From: Saccharomonospora xinjiangensis XJ-54
GTDB taxonomy: Bacteria; Actinomycetota; Actinomycetes; Mycobacteriales; Pseudonocardiaceae
NCBI RefSeq assembly: GCF_000258175.1
Contig: NZ_JH636049.1
Coordinates: forward strand, 1,961,482-2,025,481
Direction of reading: 5' to 3'
Length of the DNA: 64,000 bases
Shown: positions 10,180 to 18,749 of the stretch, in pieces
Position numbering within the stretch: position 1 is the first letter of the stretch
Layout of the letters: the number at the start of each line of letters is the position of its first letter
Position numbers and translations under genes: made by a program
Notes under the pieces: generated by a model
Databases searched by the model: none
What the model was told of the DNA's origin: nothing
Seen by the model: the letters and a program-made list of their open reading frames with translations, nothing else

Positions 10180-11120
10180 CACGACACCACCATGTCCTTC
10201 ACGTCCCCGGCGCCCCTCATGCCCTTCATAGCCTTCACGCCCTTCGCGCCGTCGGTGCCACCGGCCTCGACCGCACCGCCGCTCTGTTCCGCCTCCGGCG
10301 CCGCCCTCCGCGCCACGTGGAACGACAGGATCTGCAACTCCACCGCGAGATCGACCTTCCGCACCTCGACCTGCTCGGGCACCTGCAACACCACGGGGGC
10401 GAAGTTCAGAATGCACTGCACCCCGCCCTCGACGAGCCGGTCGCACACCGACTGCGCGGCTGTCGGCGGCGTCGCGATGACCCCGATGGAGATGCCTCGC
10501 TCGGCGCACACCGACGGGATGTCGTCGAGGTGTGACACCGGAACCCCGCCCACCGGCACACCGATCAGGTCGGGGTCGATGTCGAACAGGGCGTCCACGG
10601 GGAATCCGCGCCCTGGGAATCCACCGTAGTTCGCCAGCGCGTGACCGAGGTTCCCGATTCCCACGACGGCGACCTTGTGCTGGCGGGTCAGGCCGAGTGT
10701 CCGCTCGATCTGCCCGATCAAAACCTGAACCTCGTAGCCGACACCCCGCGTGCCGTACGAGCCGATGTAGGAGAGGTCCTTGCGCAGCTTGGCCGAGTTC
10801 ACACCGGCCGCGGCCGACAGTTCCTCGCTGGAGACCGTGGTGGCCGCCTGCTCGGCCATCGCGGACAGCACGCGCAGGTAGACGGCGAGACGGGCGACGG
10901 CCGCCTCCGGGATCGCGCGGGTCGAATTCGCCGCCTGCGAGTTCTCGGTCGCCACGGTGGTCGTACCGGTGGCGTCGGCGCCCTTCGCCGGATGCGCTGC
11001 CGAAACGTCGCCGCCTTCCCCGGTGGCCGAAGCGCCGCCGGCCTCCGAAGCGCCACCGGCCTCGGGGGCGCGCCTCGGCGCGGGTGCGGACCCATTGCGC
11101 CGACCCCGCTGTGCCACCAC
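10179..11120 (-). CDS. rex: Redox-sensing transcriptional repressor Rex
   Basis: NADH/NAD-sensing repressor. It has 313 residues, longer than typical Rex because of Ala/Gly-rich tails at both ends (residues 1-65 and about 275-313). The winged-helix core includes [34 protein letters not shown], and the NAD-binding Rossmann motif is [16 protein letters not shown] start at 11120 with an AGGAG-like site just upstream. In Streptomyces coelicolor rex heads the rex-hemACD operon and represses it (known); the same order is seen here. Confidence 0.95.
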   Translation of the reverse strand: MVAQRGRRNGSAPAPRRAPEAGGASEAGGASATGEGGDVSAAHPAKGADATGTTTVATENSQAANSTRAIPEAAVARLAVYLRVLSAMAEQAATTVSSEELSAAAGVNSAKLRKDLSYIGSYGTRGVGYEVQVLIGQIERTLGLTRQHKVAVVGIGNLGHALANYGGFPGRGFPVDALFDIDPDLIGVPVGGVPVSHLDDIPSVCAERGISIGVIATPPTAAQSVCDRLVEGGVQCILNFAPVVLQVPEQVEVRKVDLAVELQILSFHVARRAAPEAEQSGGAVEAGGTDGAKGVKAMKGMRGAGDVKDMVVS

Positions 11121-11215
11121 GCTGGACTCCTGTCACCAGATAGCGAAAAAATCAACTCTTGACCGAGCGGGCACGTGTAGTGTTCGATGCCGGGCTCCGC
11201 GCGGGTGCTGGCACT

Positions 11216-11244
11216 ACGGTAGCCACTTGTGAACGTAGGCACAA
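11216..11244 (-). promoter_or_regulatory. rex promoter
   Basis: On the minus strand TTGTGC (11239-11244) and TACCGT (11216-11221) are separated by 17 bp, a good -35/-10 pair about 96 bp upstream of the rex start codon. The -35 lies inside the candidate Rex operator, so binding would block polymerase. Confidence 0.6.
11227..11244. promoter_or_regulatory. Candidate Rex operator (ROP)
   Basis: TTGTGAACGTAGGCACAA. The 5' half TTGTGAAC matches the known Rex consensus exactly; the other half keeps CACAA but departs at two inner positions. It overlaps the -35 and spacer of the rex promoter, as expected for NADH-relieved autorepression of rex-hemACD. Confidence 0.75.
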
Positions 11245-11305
11245 AGCGCCTGGTTAGGACGTTGACGCAGGCCACACCACCCCTCGTCCCCCGGTGCCGG
11301 AGCGG

Positions 11306-11554
11306 TCACGACCGCAGTGCCGACCTGAGCCGTTCCTCGTCAACCGACCAGTAGCCGTGTTCGTCACCATCCACGAGGATCACCGGCACCCTGTCGCCGT
11401 ACTCGGCACGCCATTCCGGATCGGTGTCCACGTCGGCCGCCGACCACGGCACACCCAACTCGCCGCAGATGCGTTCGACGTCCTGCTCGGCCTTCTCACA
11501 CGCCGAACAGCCGACACGGGTCATCACCACGACGGTGTGCTGCTCCTCAGGCAT
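11306..11554 (-). CDS. Glutaredoxin-like protein with CSAC motif
   Basis: 82-residue thioredoxin-fold protein of the glutaredoxin-like type. It has the redox motif CSAC in VVVMTRVGCSACEKAEQDV, then the cis-Pro segment RVPVILVDGDEHGYWSVDEERL. Start taken at ATG 11554, which overlaps the acyl-CoA synthetase stop by 8 bp; ATG 11563 would add three residues. Positional counterpart of Rv0508 near hemA (recalled). The redox partner is unknown. Confidence 0.87.
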   Translation of the reverse strand: MPEEQHTVVVMTRVGCSACEKAEQDVERICGELGVPWSAADVDTDPEWRAEYGDRVPVILVDGDEHGYWSVDEERLRSALRS

Positions 11555-13079
11555 GAGTCCCATCCTCCCGCAGCGGTCCCGCGTCCCTGAGCCCAACCCG
11601 GCGCACCTTGCCGGTGGCGGTGTGCGGCAGGCTCTCCGCGAAGGCCACCACCGTGGGCACCTTGTACCCGGCCAGCCTCGCGGCGCAGTGCTCGATCACC
11701 TGCTGCTCGGACAGTCCCACACCCTCCTCGGGCACCACCACGGCCTTGACCGCCTCGCCACTGCGCGCGTCGAGCACACCCACGACCGCGACCTCCCGCA
11801 CGCCGGGCAACTCCGAGATCACGTCCTCGACCTCGTGCGGGTAGACGTTGAAACCGTTGACGATCACCACGTCGCCCGCGCGGTCCACGAGGTGCAGATC
11901 GCCGTCGGTGTCGATGTAGCCGACGTCACCGGTGCGGAACCAGCCTTCAGCGTCCGGTCCGTGAGCACCGTCGGGCCAGTACCCGGAGAACAGGTTCGCC
12001 CCGCGCACGGCAACGAGCCCTGTGCCGTCCGCGTCGTCGAAGGTGTCGTCGGGGTCCCCCGGGTCCAGCGGCACACCGCTCTCGGAGCCGTCACTGTCCA
12101 CGAGCCGCAGCTCGACACCGGGCAGCGGCCTCCCGACGGAGCCCGGCTTCGCGTATCCGGTCACCAGCGTCGAGGTCACCACGGGGGCCGTCTCCGTGAG
12201 CCCGTAGCCCTCGAACACCGAAAGGCCCGTGGCGGCGCGGATGTCGGCGAGCAGCTTCGGCCGCAGGGGCGCTGCCCCCGAGATCAGCAGCCGCACGGTG
12301 GACAAGCTCTCGCCGAGTTCGTCGGCGGGCCGAGCCCCCATCTCCGAATACATCGCAGGCACCGCGATGACCACGGTGACCCGGTGGTTCAAGCAGTCCG
12401 ACAGCGCCGACCGCACCTCGAAGCGGGGCGCGCACACGACGGTGGCTCCTGCGGCCGTCACCGTGAGCAGGCCGGGGCCGAGCCCGTAGACGTGATGCAT
12501 GGGAACCGAGACGAACACCCGGTCCGACGGCTCGGCCACGGGCGGGGTGAGCGAGCGCAACTGCGCGACACCGGCCAGCAGAGCCCGGTGCGAGAGCATC
12601 GCACCCCTCGGTGCGCCCGCGGTGCCCGAGGTGTAGAGCAGGGCCGCGATGTCCTCACCACCCCTGGCCGGTTCGGTGTCGCTGCCTGCGTCGGCGACGG
12701 CGACATCGAGCACCGGCTCGATCGGTGTCGCCGAACCGAACGGCTGGTCGGTGAGCACGGTCTTCGCTCCGCAGTGGTCGAGCACCTCCTGCGAGGCTTG
12801 CGCGGGTTCGTACGGGTTCAGCGGCACCGCGACTCCGTCGGCTCGCAACACGGCGTAGAACGCCACGGCGAACGCCGCCGACGTCGGCAACCGGATGCCC
12901 ACCCTGTCGCCAGGTTCGACCCCGCTCTCCCTCAACCGGCGCGCGGTGTCCCGCACAGCGAGATCCACCTCGCGCCAGGTCAACGTGGCGCCCGTCGCTG
13001 TATCGATCAATGCGAGCGCGTCCGGCCTGGCCCTTGCCGCCTCAGCGGCGAGATCGGCGACGTTGCTGCTCTCACCCAC
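11547..13079 (-). CDS. Acyl-CoA synthetase / AMP-dependent ligase
   Basis: ANL-superfamily enzyme of about 510 residues that adenylates a carboxylate and forms a CoA thioester; the substrate is probably a fatty or aromatic acid. Motifs: P-loop ALLYTSGTAGAPRGAMLSH, FEGYGLTETAP, GWFRTGDVGYIDTDGDLHLVDRAGD, and the catalytic lysine in TATGKVRR near the C-terminus. The start is uncertain: GTG 13079 (VGESSNVADL) has a purine-rich stretch upstream, and the open frame extends a further 20 codons to 13139. It reads divergently from the sigma factor gene and overlaps the glutaredoxin-like gene by 8 bp. Confidence 0.88.
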   Translation of the reverse strand: MGESSNVADLAAEAARARPDALALIDTATGATLTWREVDLAVRDTARRLRESGVEPGDRVGIRLPTSAAFAVAFYAVLRADGVAVPLNPYEPAQASQEVLDHCGAKTVLTDQPFGSATPIEPVLDVAVADAGSDTEPARGGEDIAALLYTSGTAGAPRGAMLSHRALLAGVAQLRSLTPPVAEPSDRVFVSVPMHHVYGLGPGLLTVTAAGATVVCAPRFEVRSALSDCLNHRVTVVIAVPAMYSEMGARPADELGESLSTVRLLISGAAPLRPKLLADIRAATGLSVFEGYGLTETAPVVTSTLVTGYAKPGSVGRPLPGVELRLVDSDGSESGVPLDPGDPDDTFDDADGTGLVAVRGANLFSGYWPDGAHGPDAEGWFRTGDVGYIDTDGDLHLVDRAGDVVIVNGFNVYPHEVEDVISELPGVREVAVVGVLDARSGEAVKAVVVPEEGVGLSEQQVIEHCAARLAGYKVPTVVAFAESLPHTATGKVRRVGLRDAGPLREDGTHA

Positions 13080-13281
13080 AACCTGCCCCTTTCCCTTCAC
13101 CGACAGTCTCCCAGCAACGTCGGCACGCCTTCCGGCCACGCGGCCACCGACGGGGGCCGTCGCCGATTCGCAACAACAACACCACTACCTACTTAGCGGT
13201 AACAACCCGTATGCTCCATCGGGCGATGTAGTGGCGGTGATCACGCGGAGGCCGGGAACGGGCCCGGAGGAGGTGCGACAC

Positions 13282-13923
13282 GTGAGCATGCCGATCGCTG
13301 TTGCGGCTGGTCCAGCACCCGCGACGCTGGGAAAGGCGAGGCGGAGGGCCTCGCAGGCCGACTCGGCCGTTGACGAGAACTGGGAACTGGTCCGCGCGGC
13401 ACAGCGCGGCGACACCTCGGCGTTCGCGACGCTGTACGACCGGCATGTGGACGGCGTCTTCCGGTACGTGCTGCTCCGCGTCGGCGACCGTCATCTCGCC
13501 GAGGACGTCACCAGCGAGACCTTTCTGCGCGCGCTGCGCCGCATCACGTCGATCTCGTACCAGGGGCGGGACGTCGGCGCGTGGTTCACCACCATCGCCC
13601 GCAACCTCGTCTTCGACCACGTCAAATCCAGTCGGTTCCGGCTTGAGGTCGTTACCGACGAGATCGCGGAGCCCGGCGCGGGCTCCGGCGCGCCACCCGG
13701 ACCGGAACAGCAGGTCATCACCCGGACCACCAACGACGAACTGCTGCGCTGCATCGCGGGCCTCGGCGACGACCAGCGCGACTGCATCATCCTGCGATTC
13801 ATCCAGGGCTACTCGGTCTCCGAGACCGCGGCGATCATGCAGCGGAACGAGGGCGCTGTGAAAGCACTCCAGCACCGCGCTGTGCGGCGGCTCGCGACCC
13901 TGCTACCACGGGGCATCAGGTGA
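13282..13923 (+). CDS. ECF sigma factor, BldN-like
   Basis: 213-residue group IV sigma factor with region 2 (AFATLYDRHVDGVFRYVL, VTSETFLRALRRI, AWFTTIARNLVFDHVKSSRF) and region 4 (DCIILRFIQGYSVSETAAIM, NEGAVKALQHRAVRRL). The KSSRFRLEV and NEGAVKALQ stretches closely resemble Streptomyces BldN, the developmental sigma factor controlling chaplin and rodlin genes (recalled). GTG 13282 has GGAGGAGGT 6 bp upstream; ATG 13288 is two codons later. The next gene encodes a short fragment resembling the N-terminus of the BldN anti-sigma RsbN. Confidence 0.88.
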   Translation: MSMPIAVAAGPAPATLGKARRRASQADSAVDENWELVRAAQRGDTSAFATLYDRHVDGVFRYVLLRVGDRHLAEDVTSETFLRALRRITSISYQGRDVGAWFTTIARNLVFDHVKSSRFRLEVVTDEIAEPGAGSGAPPGPEQQVITRTTNDELLRCIAGLGDDQRDCIILRFIQGYSVSETAAIMQRNEGAVKALQHRAVRRLATLLPRGIR

Positions 13924-13948
13924 TCATGCTCGCGTAACCGCCAGGGGC

Positions 13949-14308
13949 GTGGCTCGTTGCTCCGGCGACGAGATGGCGACGTTCGTGGAGGCTGGCGCGG
14001 TGGGCGAGGCTGCGTGGTCCATGGGGTCAAAGGGGTCAGGGAGATCCCAGAGATCGCAGAGATCCCGGAGGTTCCCGTGGTGGCCGCGTTCCCGGAGACG
14101 CGACGCCGAGCGGTTCGCACGTTTCGTCGATGCGGACACCGCCGACGACTGCGGCGGCATTCGCGAATTCGGCGCCGAACTCGCCGTCGTGGAGGCACTT
14201 CACCGGCTCGGCGACTCCGTCACGGTGGAGCCGGAGGCACGCGAACGCATGGCGCTCAGGGCCAGGGGACCGCAGGCCCACTCCGGGTCGGTCGCCGCCT
14301 CGCTCTGA
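13949..14308 (+). CDS. Truncated RsbN-like anti-sigma protein (DUF5667-type N-terminus only)
   Basis: 119 residues, directly 3' of the BldN-like gene. The part from about residue 52 (RDAERFARFVDADTADD, then ELAVVEALHRLGDSVTVEPEARERM) resembles the cytoplasmic N-terminal domain of RsbN/DUF5667 proteins. The membrane segment and extracytoplasmic domain expected after it are absent: the frame stops at 14308 and no hydrophobic helix appears in any frame up to 14690. It could be a decayed gene or a soluble anti-sigma. GTG 13949 or ATG 13973 may start it. The segment 14036-14068 is a GAGATCCC-type microrepeat. Confidence 0.5.
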   Translation: MARCSGDEMATFVEAGAVGEAAWSMGSKGSGRSQRSQRSRRFPWWPRSRRRDAERFARFVDADTADDCGGIREFGAELAVVEALHRLGDSVTVEPEARERMALRARGPQAHSGSVAASL

Positions 14309-14691
14309 GAAGGGGCGCAGCCGGACCCACCGCGCTGGCCCCGGCTCGCGGGAGGCGCCGATCCTGGTGCCGTCCACGGTTGAGGTCGAGCAGACGCAGG
14401 CTCCGAGTGGACCCGCCCTCGGAGCAGGCGGAGATAGCCCTGCGGCACGACGCCGCGGATCACGGAGTTGTTATCCGTCCTCGGAGCAGGCGGAGTGCCC
14501 TGCGGCACGACGCCCGGCCGCGACGCGGTGGCGGCAACCCCCGCGAGGACAGTTCGTGACTCGGTACGCCCACCGCCGTGCACGTGGGTCCGCACCCCCA
14601 GGAACTGCCCGGGATCACCCGGCGGATAGCTCTCCGGTGTTCACGCCACGCTCGTTACTCTGTGACCAAGCGCCGGAGGCGGACCATACGT
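14309..14691. other. Gene-free region with a 36-bp direct duplication
   Basis: No convincing gene. It holds a direct duplication, copy 1 at 14418-14454 and copy 2 at 14480-14514, beginning CTCGGAGCAGGCGGAG and ending CCCTGCGGCACGACGCC; they differ mainly by two extra bases in the first copy. It may be the eroded remainder of the anti-sigma gene. Confidence 0.5.
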
Positions 14692-14706
14692 ATGGAGGCG
14701 GTGTGC

Positions 14707-15645
14707 GTGTCTCTGTGGCGGAGCCGCAGTAAGCGGGAACGCGAGCGGCTCGCAGCACTGGCAGGCGAGGCGTCGGCCGAAGCGGCCGTCGCGATGGAGG
14801 CCACCGCGGTGGCCACGGCCGCACCAGTCACGGAACCCGAAGCACCTGAGGTCGAGCGGCCTGCCATTCCCCAAGACCTCACGGCAGCGGCGTTCTTCGA
14901 CGTGGACAACACGATGATGATGGGCGCGTCGATCTTCCACTTCGCGAGGGGGCTCGCCGCGCGCAAGTACTTCAGCACCTCCGACCTCGCCGGTTTCGCC
15001 TGGCAGCAGGTCAAATTCAGGGTCGGTGGCAGGGAGAGCCACCAGGGAGTGCAGTCCAGCAGGGAGCAGGCGCTGTCGTTCGTCGCTGGCCGCACCGTTG
15101 ACGAGATGGTCTCCATCGGCGAGGAAATCTACGACGAGCTCATGGCCGACAAGATCTGGGCAGGCACGCGAGCACTCGCTCAGATGCATCTCGACGCGGG
15201 TCAGCGGGTCTGGCTGGTGACCGCCACCCCCGTGGAGCTCGCGGCGATCATCGCCCGAAGGCTCGGGCTCACCGGCGCGCTCGGCACCGTCGCCGAGAGC
15301 GTGGACGGCGTTTACACGGGCAGGCTTGTCGGTGACCTCCTGCACGGCAGAGCCAAGGCGCACGCCGTGCGAGCACTCGCCGCGAGGGAAGGGCTCAACC
15401 TGCGCCGGTGCACTGCGTACTCGGACTCGCAGAACGACGTCCCGATGCTCTCGGTCGTCGGCACCGCCGTCGCCGTCAACCCCGATTCGGGCCTGCGCGA
15501 CGTCGCAAGGGCGAGGGGATGGGAGATCAGGGACTTCCGCACGGGACGCAAGGCCGCGAAGATCGGCGTCCCCTCTGTCCTCGGCGCAGGCGCGCTCGCC
15601 GGTGCCGTGGCAGCGGGCCTGGCCTACCGCAAACGCCTGGTCTGA
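14707..15645 (+). CDS. HAD-IB family hydrolase (SerB1-like phosphatase)
   Basis: About 312-residue haloacid-dehalogenase phosphatase of subfamily IB. Motif I is [11 protein letters not shown] (DxDxT), motif II VTATP, motif III the Lys in HGRAKAHAV, motif [14 protein letters not shown] short hydrophobic C-terminal helix ([17 protein letters not shown]) before RKRLV suggests membrane association. Homologous by position to Rv0505c (SerB1). GTG 14707 is preferred because GGAGG at 14695-14699 is correctly spaced; ATG 14692 and GTG 14701 are alternatives. Array C begins 5 bp after the stop. Confidence 0.9.
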   Translation: MSLWRSRSKRERERLAALAGEASAEAAVAMEATAVATAAPVTEPEAPEVERPAIPQDLTAAAFFDVDNTMMMGASIFHFARGLAARKYFSTSDLAGFAWQQVKFRVGGRESHQGVQSSREQALSFVAGRTVDEMVSIGEEIYDELMADKIWAGTRALAQMHLDAGQRVWLVTATPVELAAIIARRLGLTGALGTVAESVDGVYTGRLVGDLLHGRAKAHAVRALAAREGLNLRRCTAYSDSQNDVPMLSVVGTAVAVNPDSGLRDVARARGWEIRDFRTGRKAAKIGVPSVLGAGALAGAVAAGLAYRKRLV

Positions 15646-15649
15646 CCGT

Positions 15650-15775
15650 GTCCGCACTTCATGCACAGGTCCTTGCACTTTGCGCACCCGTGTCCGCACC
15701 TTATGCACGCATGCTCGCACTTTGCGCACTCGTGTCCACACTTTGTGCACCCGTGTCCGCACTCTGGGTACGTTA
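15650..15775 (+). repeat. 21-bp-period array C (plus orientation, 6 units)
   Basis: Six contiguous units of exactly 21 nt (15650-15670, 15671-15691, 15692-15712, 15713-15733, 15734-15754, 15755-15775). Consensus GTCCGCACTTT followed by NTGCACNCGT. It starts 5 bp after the stop of the HAD phosphatase gene, in its sense orientation. Many units can fold a GCAC-NNN-GTGC mini-hairpin. Confidence 0.95.
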
Positions 15776-15850
15776 GCCGCCCCTCGACGGGCGAGCCCGC
15801 ACTCGTGCCTTGATTTCCGCTCCCTCGCACACCCGACGAGGTGCCACACC

Positions 15851-15953
15851 CGTGCAGGAAGTGCCAACAACCGTGCAGGAAGCGCGGACACGGACAGGAG
15901 GTGCAAACAACCGTGCGGGAAGTGCCAACACCCGTGCAGGAAGTGCGGACACG
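15851..15953 (-). repeat. 21-bp-period array D (minus orientation, about 5 units)
   Basis: Units at 15851-15871, 15872-15892, 15893-15911 (19 nt, two bases short), 15912-15932 and 15933-15953, with a further half unit before 15851. On the minus strand they read GTGTCCGCACT TCCTGCACG and variants with TTGGCAC or TTTGCAC. It begins 18 bp after the stop of the PlsC gene, in its sense orientation, and faces array C across 75 bp between two convergent genes. Confidence 0.93.
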
Positions 15954-15970
15954 GCGGTTGGGGCTGCGGC

Positions 15971-16909
15971 TCAGCCGGTGAAGATTCCCCTGCGGTGGGC
16001 CAGCCTGCGGTACAGCATGTCCTGAATGCTCTCCCTGACCCGGTCGGTGAGGGTCAGCACCAGCATCTGGTCGTCCTCCGCGCCCTCGGCATAGCAGTCG
16101 GTGGGAATGGGCTCACCGAACTCGATGTGCCACTTCGTCGGCAGCGGCACCGTGCCCAGCGGCCCGAGCAGCGGGAAGAACGGCGTCACGGGAAAGTACG
16201 GCAGGCGCAGCAGCCTGGCCAACGGCTTGATGTCTCCGATCTTCGGGTAGATCTCCTCGGCGCCCACGACGGCACACGGGATGATCGGTGCCCCCGTCCG
16301 CAACGCCGCCGACACGAAACCCCCGCGCCCGAAGCGCTGCAACTTGTACCGCGCCGAGAACGGTTTGCCGACCCCCTTGTATCCCTCGGGCCACACACCG
16401 ACGAGTTCGCCTTCCCGCAGCAGCCTTTCGGCGTCGGGATGGCAGGCCAGTGTCTGGCCGCTCTTGCGCGCCAGCGACCCGAGAACAGGGGTGTCGAACA
16501 CAAGGTCGGCCCCCAGCATGCGCAGGAACCGATGCTCTGGATGCTCGTCGTGCACGGCGAAGGCCGTCATCACGGCGTCGATCGGCACCACACCGGAATG
16601 GTTGGAGACGAGCAGAGCCCCGCCCTCGCCGGGAATGTGCTCGACGCCGTGCGCGCTCACGCGGAACCACCGCTCGTACAACGGCCGCAGCAGCGGGATG
16701 AGCACGGCCTCGGTGAATTCCTGGTCGAAACCGAACTCGTCGATCTCGTAGTCACCGCTAAGCCTGCGACGAAGGAAGTCGAGCAGGCCGCCCGAAGGGG
16801 AACGTCGCTCCGCTTTCCGCACAGGCAGTGGAACCACGCTCGACGAAGTGTCGGGCTCGCCGTCGCCGGGACGCAACGGAACCACTCGCGCCGAACCTCG
16901 TGAGGTCAC
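15971..16909 (-). CDS. 1-acyl-sn-glycerol-3-phosphate acyltransferase-like protein (PlsC family)
   Basis: 312-residue lysophospholipid acyltransferase family member. The catalytic HX4D motif is in LLVSNHSGVVPIDAVM, followed by FLRMLGADLVFDTPV and the second substrate motif VGVWPEGYKGVGKPF. The N-terminal 50 residues are polar and disordered-looking. The acyl acceptor cannot be read from the sequence. It is preceded by the epimerase gene on the same strand with 19 bp between them; the pair corresponds to Rv0501-Rv0502 (recalled). Confidence 0.9.
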   Translation of the reverse strand: MTSRGSARVVPLRPGDGEPDTSSSVVPLPVRKAERRSPSGGLLDFLRRRLSGDYEIDEFGFDQEFTEAVLIPLLRPLYERWFRVSAHGVEHIPGEGGALLVSNHSGVVPIDAVMTAFAVHDEHPEHRFLRMLGADLVFDTPVLGSLARKSGQTLACHPDAERLLREGELVGVWPEGYKGVGKPFSARYKLQRFGRGGFVSAALRTGAPIIPCAVVGAEEIYPKIGDIKPLARLLRLPYFPVTPFFPLLGPLGTVPLPTKWHIEFGEPIPTDCYAEGAEDDQMLVLTLTDRVRESIQDMLYRRLAHRRGIFTG

Positions 16910-16928
16910 GGTGAACCCTCCATCGCAG

Positions 16929-17906
16929 TCACGCTGTCACGCGCCCCCGCCGCCCGGCAACCGCGTCGTCGAACGCCTCACGTGTCGTCCAGCGAGGGGT
17001 GTACCCGAACTCCCGGATCAGCCGCTCCGTATCGACGACCCGCCCGAAGTTCAGCAACCGCACGAGGTCGGCCGACAACCGCACCCGCCTGGCGAGACGT
17101 AGTGCCGTTCCGATGGGCGACATGGCGGGGCGCGGAACACCGACACCGACGCGACCGGCAAGCCGGATGGCCTGCGACAGCGACAGCACCCCGTCTCCCG
17201 CGACGTTGAACACTCCGGGACGGTCGAGAACGGTGGCGCGTTCCAGCACGGCGAGGGCGTCGTCGGCGTGCAGGAACTGGAGCCTGCCGTCGAATCCGAG
17301 CACGGTCGGCACGAGCGGCAGCGAGAAGTACCTGGTGAAGACGGTGTCGAAGTCGGGGGTAACGAGATCGGCGAACCTCAGCGTGGTCACCCCGACGTCG
17401 GGACGCCGCCGGGAGAAACCGCGAACGTAGCCCTCCAACTCGACGGCGTCCTTGGAGTAGCCGGTCGCCACGGCCGGGATCAGCTCCGCGTCCTCCGTGA
17501 ACACGGCCCTGGAACGCGACGACGCACCGTAGACGGCCGTGGTCGAGATGACGACGAGCTTGCGAAGGTGCGGCGAGTTCTGGCACGCGGCGAGCAGCCG
17601 CATGGTGCCGATGACGTTGGCTTCCTTGATCGCCGAATGTCCACCCGAACCCGCGGGGTGACACGTGGGACCGGCGTGTACCACCGTGTCCACCCTCGCG
17701 GAGGTCATGATCTTGGCGATCAGCGGGTTCCGGATGTCCACCCGCACGAATTCGGCCCTTCCCGGCTCTCGCAGCACACCGGGAACGGGTGGTGCGGTGT
17801 CCACCCCGACGACCCGTTCGAGGTCGGACCGCGCGCCCAACCTCGCCAGCAACCGTCCGCCCAGCTCACCGGATACCCCGGTGACGAGGACGACGTTCGA
17901 CGGCAT
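16929..17906 (-). CDS. NAD-dependent epimerase/dehydratase (extended SDR)
   Basis: 325 residues. The N-terminal Rossmann motif is VLVTGVSGELGGRLLARLG, the active-site Ser region is VVISTTAVYGAS, and FLHADDALAVL and FNVAGDGVLSL lie in the C-terminal half. The canonical YxxxK is not obvious: the tyrosine stands in TGYSKDAVELEG, with Lys two rather than four residues on. Related to GalE2/Rv0501 by position. The substrate is unknown, probably a sugar nucleotide. Confidence 0.87.
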   Translation of the reverse strand: MPSNVVLVTGVSGELGGRLLARLGARSDLERVVGVDTAPPVPGVLREPGRAEFVRVDIRNPLIAKIMTSARVDTVVHAGPTCHPAGSGGHSAIKEANVIGTMRLLAACQNSPHLRKLVVISTTAVYGASSRSRAVFTEDAELIPAVATGYSKDAVELEGYVRGFSRRRPDVGVTTLRFADLVTPDFDTVFTRYFSLPLVPTVLGFDGRLQFLHADDALAVLERATVLDRPGVFNVAGDGVLSLSQAIRLAGRVGVGVPRPAMSPIGTALRLARRVRLSADLVRLLNFGRVVDTERLIREFGYTPRWTTREAFDDAVAGRRGRVTA

Positions 17907-18060
17907 CAGACCCCCGTGTGACAGGCGCGGTCGCGACCCCTGACTGTGTACACCAGGGTGGATGCTACCCCGACACGTCGGTGCCGGGGCGGAATCTCAC
18001 ACTCGCCCAGCCGGACGATCCCCTCGTCGCGGCCGTGCCGACACGCGCGGGCCTGCGGCC

Positions 18061-18162
18061 TCACTTACCCTGCTTGCGGCGCTGCACCCGCGTGCGGCGA
18101 AGCAGCTTGCGGTGCTTCTTCTTGGACATGCGCTTACGACGCTTCTTGATTACCGAGCCCAC
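18061..18162 (-). CDS. 30S ribosomal protein bS22 (AURKAIP1/COX24-type)
   Basis: 33-residue, extremely basic peptide starting [19 protein letters not shown] and ending RRKQGK. It matches the small actinobacterial protein next to proC (Rv0500B), which was identified as ribosomal protein bS22 in mycobacterial ribosomes (recalled). GTG start at 18162 with TAGGAG 7 bp upstream. The length and sequence are nearly invariant in the family, so the call is firm although the gene is very short. Confidence 0.93.
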   Translation of the reverse strand: MGSVIKKRRKRMSKKKHRKLLRRTRVQRRKQGK

Positions 18163-18305
18163 ACCACGCTCCTAACGGTCGGTCGCGAACGGCTCTCCAG
18201 GTTACCCGGGCACCTCCGCGTGGCGTGCGTGGCCCTCCCGCACCTCGGTCGTGATTCACAGGTCCTCTCCTCGCGAGCGGATACGAGGGAGGCATGGGAT
18301 CCGGC

Positions 18306-18518
18306 CTACCCCACGTCGAAGTAGGCGTTGTCCAGGTAGGAGTGAACGGCCTGCTCCGGCACCCGGAACGACTTGCCGACCCGCACGGCGGGCAACTCCC
18401 CGGAGTGCACCAGTCGGTAGACCGTCATCTTGGAGACTCGCATCAGAGCGGCCACCTCGGCGACTGTCAGGAACTGGACCTGCCGCCCCGGCACGTCCTG
18501 GTCATTGTTCGGCGGCAT
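18306..18518 (-). CDS. Excisionase-family helix-turn-helix DNA-binding protein
   Basis: 70-residue MerR/excisionase-type winged HTH: FLTVAEVAALMRVSKMTVYRLV (recognition helix) then SGELPAVRVGKSFRVPEQAV. Very close to Rv0500A by recall, which also lies between proC and the bS22 gene. The target is unknown. Start at ATG 18518. Confidence 0.9.
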   Translation of the reverse strand: MPPNNDQDVPGRQVQFLTVAEVAALMRVSKMTVYRLVHSGELPAVRVGKSFRVPEQAVHSYLDNAYFDVG

Positions 18519-18749
18519 AGCGATTCACCGTGTCCTTTGCCACGCGCCGCGCCGCCCGGCTTCCCCACCGAGCGGTACCGACACGCGCGTGCTTCCCCCG
18601 AGGGTAGCGGGACTTCTGGGGCTCGTGCGACGCCTGTCGAGGCGAAACGGGGCACCCGGACGGAGGCAACACCGCCGGTCACCACCCTCGCGGGTGCCTG
18701 CGCGTGGCGATTCTGCCGTATCGGGTCACCAACCCACGCGGGCACGCTG

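Noticed and set aside
14641..15906. Long minus-strand reading frame encoding VRTRVHKV-type heptads
   Set aside because: It arises because a 21-bp period is a multiple of three and keeps a frame open; it lies antisense to the HAD phosphatase and lacks family similarity or a ribosome binding site.
15650..15953. CRISPR array
   Set aside because: The 21-nt units are directly contiguous with no spacers, vary in sequence and have no cas genes nearby.
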